A stretch of DNA of 64,000 bases. Source: Actinoallomurus iriomotensis (lineage in GTDB: Bacteria > Actinomycetota > Actinomycetes > Streptosporangiales > Streptosporangiaceae). A program made the translations under genes and the position numbers. The notes below the pieces were generated by a model, which was not told where the DNA came from, searched no databases, and saw only the letters and a list, made by a program, of their open reading frames with translations. This document shows, in pieces, positions 60,198 to 64,000 of the stretch. Where the stretch lies: positions 335,898 through 399,897 of the forward strand of contig NZ_BSTJ01000001.1 in assembly GCF_030269445.1 (NCBI RefSeq). The letters run 5' to 3'. The stretch's first letter is position 1; each line of letters starts with the position of its first letter.

Positions 60198-61026
60198 TGT
60201 GCTTCTTCTTGGGCTTCCTGGCGGTGAGCCACGCGGCTGCGACGACCATCAGACCGATCCCGACCAGCCAGCCGGCGAGGCCCTCGGCCACCGGGCCGAC
60301 ACGGCCCAGGCCGTTGCCACCCGGGTTCACTTCACTGCGGGTCTGCGTGACGTACGCGATGATCGCGCGCTTCTGCGCCGGCGTGATGGTCGTGTCGTTG
60401 AAGACCGGCATCGCCTGCGGGCCGGTCACCATGGCCTCGTAGATCTGCGTGGGCGTCGCCTTGTCCAGCGGCGGGGCGTACTTGCCGCCCGTGAGCGCTC
60501 CCCCGGACCCGGCGAAGTTGTGGCACTGGGCGCAGTTGGCGCGGAACAGCTTGCCGCCGAGCGCGGCGTCGCCGGTCTTCGGGTCGACCTGGTCGCTGGA
60601 GGGGACCGCCGGCCCGCCGCCGAGCGAGGCGATGTACGCCGCGATCTGGCGGGTCTGCTCCTCGTTGAAGACCGGCTTCTTACGCGGAATCTGCGCGCCG
60701 GGGTTCATCGCGGGCATCCGGCCGGTACCGACCTGGAAGTCCACGGACGCCGCGCCGACGCCGATCAGACTGGGCGCCGTGCGCGTGCCCTGGGCGTTCG
60801 CGCCGTGGCAGCTCGAGCAGGTCTGGTTGAAAAGCTCCTTGCCCTTGGCGATGTCCTGCGCCGACGCCTGGGTGTCAGACGCCTGCGCGCGATCGCCTCC
60901 CGAGGAGACACCGGCGTACGCGACAGCGATGATCGCGAGCGCGGCCAGCACGACGGCGTAGCCCGCCCACGGGCGCCGGCGCCATGCGGTGAACCATTTC
61001 ACGGAAGAGGGTCCCATCTGGATCAT
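60190..61026 (-). CDS. qcrC: Cytochrome bc1 complex diheme cytochrome c subunit QcrC
   Basis: A 278-residue membrane-anchored diheme c-type cytochrome. N-terminal signal anchor ([18 protein letters not shown]), heme site 1 [15 protein letters not shown], heme site 2 [16 protein letters not shown], Met ligands in GRMPAMNPG and QAMPVFND, and a C-terminal helix ([18 protein letters not shown]). It passes electrons directly to cytochrome oxidase. The ATG at 61026 overlaps the ctaE stop codon. ATG 61017 is an alternative. Confidence 0.95.
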   Translation of the reverse strand: MIQMGPSSVKWFTAWRRRPWAGYAVVLAALAIIAVAYAGVSSGGDRAQASDTQASAQDIAKGKELFNQTCSSCHGANAQGTRTAPSLIGVGAASVDFQVGTGRMPAMNPGAQIPRKKPVFNEEQTRQIAAYIASLGGGPAVPSSDQVDPKTGDAALGGKLFRANCAQCHNFAGSGGALTGGKYAPPLDKATPTQIYEAMVTGPQAMPVFNDTTITPAQKRAIIAYVTQTRSEVNPGGNGLGRVGPVAEGLAGWLVGIGLMVVAAAWLTARKPKKKHND

Positions 61027-61673
61027 TGCAACAGCTCGATGATGTAAATCGTGAAGAACAGCCCGACCCACACCGCATCGACGAAGTGCCAGTAGTAGGA
61101 CACGACGATGGCGCTGGTCGCCTGCTCGTGCGTCCAGCGCTTCGCGGCGTACGTCCGCCCGAGCATGAACAGGAACGCGATGAGGCCACCGGTCACGTGC
61201 AGACCGTGGAAGCCCGTGGTCAAGTAGAAGACCGATCCGTACGCGCTCGACGAGATCGTGGTGCCCTCATGGATCAGCGAGCGGTATTCGTTGAGCTGCC
61301 CGGCGACGAACACCGCGCCCATGAGGAACGACAAGAAGTACCACTCGCGCAGGCCCCACTTGCGCATGTTCACGATGCTTCCGAGGCGCCCGACCTGGCC
61401 CCGCTCGGCCGCGAACACACCCAGCTGGCACGTCACACTGGACATCAGCAGGATGAAGGTGTTCACCGACGCGTACGGGACGTCGAGGTTCGCCTCCGGC
61501 CACTTGCCGCCGTCTCCGACGGTCACCGACCGGATCGTGAAGTACATCGCGAACAGCGCCGCGAAGAACATGAGCTCGGACGACAGCCACACGATCGTGC
61601 CCACACTCACGAGGTTGGGCCGGTTGGCGCGGGTGCGGGGTGCTGCGCTGTCAGTCGCGGATACTGTTGCCAC
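61023..61673 (-). CDS. ctaE: Cytochrome c oxidase subunit III CtaE
   Basis: A 216-residue, five-helix subunit III of aa3 oxidase. Signature blocks are [44 protein letters not shown] and [24 protein letters not shown] (last partial). GTG 61673 has AATAAT 7 nt upstream, so the operon message is probably leaderless. ATG 61682 is in frame. It is first gene of ctaE-qcrC-qcrA-qcrB. The other oxidase subunits are not in this window. Confidence 0.95.
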   Translation of the reverse strand: MATVSATDSAAPRTRANRPNLVSVGTIVWLSSELMFFAALFAMYFTIRSVTVGDGGKWPEANLDVPYASVNTFILLMSSVTCQLGVFAAERGQVGRLGSIVNMRKWGLREWYFLSFLMGAVFVAGQLNEYRSLIHEGTTISSSAYGSVFYLTTGFHGLHVTGGLIAFLFMLGRTYAAKRWTHEQATSAIVVSYYWHFVDAVWVGLFFTIYIIELLQ

Positions 61674-61990
61674 GGCAAGCATTATTACGGCACCTGCCGA
61701 GTAGGTGACGCAGGACCCCCCATCAGGCGCGCCCCGATCGCCGCCACGAGGGCTCTTCCAGGCGGTTTTCGCCGGAACATTCCGTTGCGGGCCGGTCCTG
61801 GCGCCCGGCCGGTCGTACGGGCCGTGTCGCGCCCGGTAGCATCGCTACGTGCGCGGGGCGTCATCGCCTGATCGGTGATCACCCGGCTCGCAGGCGCCGG
61901 CAGTGCGGCGGCGCGACCATGTCCTTTCGGAAGGGGGAGGCGCATTCCCTCCTCGGCCTGACCGCCGGGGCCTCCGCGCCGCAGTCCACG
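61674..61990. other. Divergent promoter region between ctaE and receiver-like gene
   Basis: No gene recognised. Minus-strand AATAAT serves ctaE. Plus-strand TAGCAT at 61835-61840 is a candidate -10 for the receiver-like gene. An in-frame ATG at 61919 could extend the downstream protein. Confidence 0.5.
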
Positions 61991-62398
61991 ATGAAGATCC
62001 TTGTTTACAGCCACGACGCGAACACTCGTACGCAGGTGCGCCTCGCGATCGGCCGGCGGCCCGCCGCCGGGCTCCCGGAGGTGGAGTACGTCGAGATCGC
62101 CACCGAGCCCGCGGTCTTCGCCCGTCTCGACAAGGGCGACATCGACGTCGCCGTGCTCGACGGCGAGGCGCAGCCCGCCGGTGGCATGGGCATCTGCCGC
62201 CAGGCCAAGGACGAGATCTACAACTGCCCGCCGATCATGGTCCTGATCGCCCGCCGCGACGACGGCTGGCTGGCCACCTGGTCGCGCGCCGACGCCGTCG
62301 CGAGCCAGCCCATCGACGCCGTCGCCCTCGCCGAGGGCGTGGCCGAGCTGGTGCGCAAGCGGCAGGCCGGACCCGGCTCCGAGCTGTCCCGCCGATAA
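61991..62398 (+). CDS. Receiver-like (pseudo-response-regulator) protein
   Basis: A 135-residue single domain with receiver-fold pattern: KILVYSHDANTRTQVRLAIG, VAVLDGEAQPAGGMGICRQ and VLIARRDDGWLATWSRADA. The phospho-acceptor position is Asp in LDGEAQPAG, but the acidic pair at the N-terminus is reduced and the conserved Lys is missing, so it may not be phosphorylated. It is a conserved actinobacterial gene beside trpD/ctaE. Role unknown. Confidence 0.72.
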   Translation: MKILVYSHDANTRTQVRLAIGRRPAAGLPEVEYVEIATEPAVFARLDKGDIDVAVLDGEAQPAGGMGICRQAKDEIYNCPPIMVLIARRDDGWLATWSRADAVASQPIDAVALAEGVAELVRKRQAGPGSELSRR

Positions 62399-62424
62399 CC
62401 CGATAGCCGCCAGGGAGCGTCCGG

Positions 62425-63474
62425 ATGGACCCGCGTACGACGTGGCCCGCCCTGATCGACGCGCTGCTCAACGGGCAGTCGCTGTCGGCGGACGAGACCA
62501 CTTGGGCGATGCAGGAGATCATGTCGGGCCAGGCCAGCGACGTTCAGATCGCGGGCTTCGCGGTGGCGCTCCGGGCGAAGGGCGAGACGGTCGCCGAGGT
62601 CACCGGCCTCGCGACGGGCATGCTGGCCCACGCCACGCCGATCACCGTCCCCGGCCCGGCGGTCGACCTCGTCGGCACGGGCGGCGACCAGGCCCACACG
62701 GTCAACATCTCGACCATGGGCGCGATCGTCGCCGCCTCCGCGGGCGCGCGGATGGTCAAGCACGGCAACCGGGCCGCGTCCTCCTCCTGCGGCGCCGCCG
62801 ACCTGCTCGAAGAGCTCGGCGTCGTGATCAACCTGTCGCCGGCCGCCGCGGCCCGTGTCGCCGACGAGATCGGCATCACGTTCTGCTTCGCGCCCCTGTA
62901 CCACCCGGCCCTGAAGCACACCGCGCGTACGCGCGGCGAGCTGGGCACCCCGACGATCTTCAACTTCCTGGGCCCGCTGGCCAACCCGGCCCGCCCCACG
63001 GCCCAGGCGGTCGGGGTGTACCACCCCCGCATGGCGGGCGTCATCGCGGGCGTCTTCGCCGAACGCGGCTGCTCGTCGCTGGTGTTCCGCGGCGACGACG
63101 GCCTGGACGAGCTGACCACCACCTCGACGTCGGTCGTGTGGGTGGTCCGCGACGGCACGGCGACCGAGACCGTCTTCGACCCGGCCGACCTGGGCATCCC
63201 CCGCGCGACCCCGGACGACCTGCGCGGCGCGGACGCCCGCCACAACGCCCGCGTGGCACGCGCGGTACTGGGCGGAGAGACCGGACCGGTCCGCGACATC
63301 GTGGCCCTCAACGCGGCCGCGGCGCTGGTGGCGGGCGACGGCACCCCACCCGCGGAACGGCTCACGGAGGCCATGAGAGCGGCGTACACGCGCGCTCTGG
63401 AGGCCATCGACTCCGGCAGCGCCACGGCCCTCCTGGACCGCTGGACCGAACTGACTCAGCGCCTGGCCGCCTGA
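62425..63474 (+). CDS. trpD: Anthranilate phosphoribosyltransferase
   Basis: Transfers the phosphoribosyl group from PRPP to anthranilate in tryptophan synthesis. The 349 residues contain [20 protein letters not shown] (PRPP loop), [45 protein letters not shown] and [13 protein letters not shown]. This trpD stands alone, without trpE/C, as Rv2192c does. No Trp leader peptide is seen upstream. It follows the receiver-like gene by 26 bp. Confidence 0.95.
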   Translation: MDPRTTWPALIDALLNGQSLSADETTWAMQEIMSGQASDVQIAGFAVALRAKGETVAEVTGLATGMLAHATPITVPGPAVDLVGTGGDQAHTVNISTMGAIVAASAGARMVKHGNRAASSSCGAADLLEELGVVINLSPAAAARVADEIGITFCFAPLYHPALKHTARTRGELGTPTIFNFLGPLANPARPTAQAVGVYHPRMAGVIAGVFAERGCSSLVFRGDDGLDELTTTSTSVVWVVRDGTATETVFDPADLGIPRATPDDLRGADARHNARVARAVLGGETGPVRDIVALNAAAALVAGDGTPPAERLTEAMRAAYTRALEAIDSGSATALLDRWTELTQRLAA

Positions 63475-63542
63475 CGCGAACCCACCGCCGTCCGCGGCGG
63501 GACGCCCCTGGTCGTGGCGGCCTCGTCGGGCGTCGCGCGGCC

Positions 63543-64000
63543 TCAGCGCGGGGTGAGCGTGGGCGGCTGGGCCGGGGCGGGCATGCCCTGGCCGTACGAC
63601 GGGCCCAGGCGGCTCGTGGACAGCCATTCGGGCCACGACAGCTGCCAGAAGCCCCAGCCGTTCCCCGGTGCGAGGCGCCGGCGGGTGCCGGTGACCTGGA
63701 CCACGTCTCCCGGCTGGGTCTGGCGGAAGAACCAGCGGGCGTCGCGCGGGCCCAGGTTGATGCAGCCGTGGCTCACGTTGCGACTGCCCTGGTCCCCCAC
63801 CGACCACGGCGCGCTGTGCTCGTACTCGCCGCTGTCGGAGATCCGGACGGCGAAGTAGACGTCGTGCCGGTAGTGGTCCGGGCAGCCCGGCGGGCAGCCG
63901 ACCGACGCCGAGTCCATCACGACGTGGTGGCTCTTCTCCATGGTCAGGTGGATGCCGCTCGTGGTCGTGTACTTGAGCCGCGTCCCCTTCCCCATGCTGA
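63543..64000 (-). CDS. L,D-transpeptidase (YkuD), partial (N-terminus beyond window)
   Basis: The C-terminal 150 or so residues of a cell-wall cross-linking or lipoprotein-attaching transpeptidase. The YkuD active site is RNVSHGCINLGPRDARWFF with catalytic Cys in SHGCINL and the upstream His in HLTMEKSHHVVMD. GDVVQVTGT closes the catalytic domain, followed by a short Pro-rich tail. The frame stays open to the window end, so the secretion signal and N-terminal domain lie outside. Confidence 0.9.
   Translation of the reverse strand, partial: SMGKGTRLKYTTTSGIHLTMEKSHHVVMDSASVGCPPGCPDHYRHDVYFAVRISDSGEYEHSAPWSVGDQGSRNVSHGCINLGPRDARWFFRQTQPGDVVQVTGTRRRLAPGNGWGFWQLSWPEWLSTSRLGPSYGQGMPAPAQPPTLTPR

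Overview
The window is GC-rich (roughly 70% or more), dense and typical of a filamentous actinobacterium, most likely in or near the Streptosporangiales/Thermomonosporaceae. Supporting traits are frequent GTG/TTG starts, many leaderless promoters of the form TANNNT plus about 7 nt plus start codon, a QcrCAB-CtaE respiratory module, a PASTA-type Ser/Thr kinase, two ydaO (c-di-AMP) riboswitches before NlpC/P60 genes, and a likely DasR (dre) site. The backbone follows the Mycobacterium tuberculosis Rv2172c-Rv2196 neighbourhood: metF, polyprenyl synthase, Rv2175c-like protein, PknL-like kinase, DAHP synthase, SRPBCC protein, FadD15-like ligase, PimB-like glycosyltransferase, NlpC/P60 proteins, exonuclease/UvrC fusion, trpD, ctaE and qcrCAB. 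Lineage-specific genes are inserted between these markers.

Layout. 1-3.4 kb: metF (cut by the left edge), polyprenyl diphosphate synthase, small proteins, thiE and an Rv2175c-like DNA-binding protein. 3.4-7.1 kb: a ferredoxin-reductase-like flavoprotein divergent from a TPP-riboswitch-controlled thiO-thiS-thiG operon. 7.2-10.1 kb: PASTA kinase and endonuclease IV. 10.1-15.7 kb: a structured small RNA candidate, then a LytS/LytTR two-component pair with a small membrane protein and an acetate/pyruvate-type symporter, and a Mo-cofactor oxidoreductase. 15.8-17 kb: DAHP synthase behind a Phe/Tyr leader-peptide attenuator. 17-26.9 kb: regulators, transporters, ThiI and a methyltransferase. 27-33.4 kb: a phosphofructokinase with pyrophosphate-type residues, glucokinase and housekeeping genes.

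33.7-43 kb: FadD15-like ligase, then an accessory block. It holds a decayed XRE-regulator/MFS-exporter pair joined head to head by a deletion, a decayed FUSC gene, and one very large secreted-toxin-like gene. That gene combines an ESX/WXG-type N-terminus, an FHA domain, helical repeats and a C-terminal ADP-ribosyltransferase. PimB follows.

44.4-64 kb: acetate transporter, two metallopeptidases, three NlpC/P60 cell-wall hydrolases (two riboswitch-controlled transcripts), a Cys-rich small protein, a NYN ribonuclease, the exonuclease/GIY-YIG fusion, rhomboid protease, AsnC-type ligand-binding protein, ZTP-riboswitch-controlled folD, the ctaE-qcrC-qcrA-qcrB operon with a possible 32-codon ORF between qcrA and qcrB, a receiver-like protein, trpD and an L,D-transpeptidase cut by the right edge.

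The points most worth a second look are the FHA/ADP-ribosyltransferase toxin and its apparent AUC start, the aro leader-peptide attenuator, the 6C-like RNA whose promoter and terminator lie on the unexpected strand, a Tyr-Tyr leader peptide before an EamA exporter, and the small ORF in the qcr operon.
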